From: a bacterium UBP4_UBA6127
Lineage (GTDB): Bacteria; UBP4; UBA4092
Direction of reading: 5' to 3'
Assembly (NCBI GenBank): GCA_002428325.1
Contig: DIVR01000014.1
Span: forward strand, 1-64,000
Length of the DNA stretch: 64,000 bases
Made by a program: the position numbers and the translations under genes. Below, piece by piece: positions 63,880-64,000 of the stretch (position 1 is its first letter; the number at the start of each line of letters is the position of its first letter). A model generated the notes under the pieces. The model did not search any database. It was not told where the DNA came from and was given only the letters and a program-made list of their open reading frames with translations.

Positions 63880-64000
63880 ATTCTCCTGCTTTCATAGGGG
63901 GTTTCTTTATTACATCTGATAATTCAAAGTTTAGCACAAAACAGGTGGAGGATAACAAGTCTTCCTTCCCAACAGGAGGAGGGGGCTCAAACCCTTTGTT

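Overview
The window looks like chromosomal DNA of an uncultured Gram-negative-type (diderm) bacterium of moderate GC content (judged by eye, not computed). It has many lipoprotein signal sequences, an AsmA-type envelope protein, an O-antigen-ligase-type polymerase, a monofunctional transglycosylase, MscL, bacterial RNase P RNA and two sigma-54 activators. The mix of Gfo/Idh/MocA dehydrogenase, sugar phosphate isomerase, ADP-ribosylglycohydrolase, DUF5009 acyltransferases, TolB-like propellers and many TPR proteins is typical of poorly cultured PVC/FCB-like or candidate-phylum bacteria. The phylum cannot be fixed from the sequence alone.

Layout. 1-4.2 kb: the 3' end of an RHS toxin gene whose tip resembles a CHAP/NlpC-type cysteine amidase, then two near-duplicate secreted proteins and a methyltransferase. 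4.2-9 kb (minus): an NtrC-type regulator, three small proline- or tryptophan-rich lipoproteins, and an isomerase/oxidoreductase sugar pair. 9-13.6 kb (minus): a DUF2779 double-nuclease protein, an aldo/keto reductase and a large secreted protein. 14-22.4 kb (plus): a nucleoside phosphorylase-type enzyme and three paralogous DUF5009 membrane acyltransferases. The third is separated from the first two by an AT-rich accessory island with small immunity-like genes, a broken 3' gene fragment and two copies of a 31-bp direct repeat. 22.4-37 kb: a W-repeat secreted protein, O-antigen ligase plus glycosyltransferase, an 8-oxoguanine-deaminase-type hydrolase, MtgA, a BadF-type kinase, SpoIID, SGNH hydrolase, lipase, ADP-ribosylglycohydrolase and an MDR oxidoreductase. 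37-44 kb: DUF1232 protein, a 1275-residue AsmA/YdbH-like protein next to a YdbL-like lipoprotein, MscL, and rnpB with a TPR gene. 44-55 kb: flavin reductase, methyltransferase, LysS, TolB-like propeller pair, ABC-F ATPase, Sel1 repeat protein. 54.5-64 kb (minus): a long co-directional run of TPR, BON-like, TPR, histidine kinase, zinc/NTF2-like protein, NtrC regulator, YtcJ amidohydrolase and TilS.

How genes may work together. The 59.9-61.3 kb kinase and the 57.6-59.0 kb regulator form a likely two-component pair with an accessory protein between them. The AsmA-like/YdbL-like pair resembles the E. coli YdbH-YnbE-YdbL envelope bridge. The RHS tip and the following secreted twins could be a toxin with periplasmic protection. 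Four copies of a TTTTGAC...GTCAAAA palindrome lie only between genes and look like a dispersed element or operator family.

The most original signals are the accessory island at 18.1-20.9 kb with its 31-bp repeats, the RHS/secreted-twin locus, the lipoprotein-YdbL fusion and the palindrome family. No tRNA, CRISPR array or transposase was recognised.
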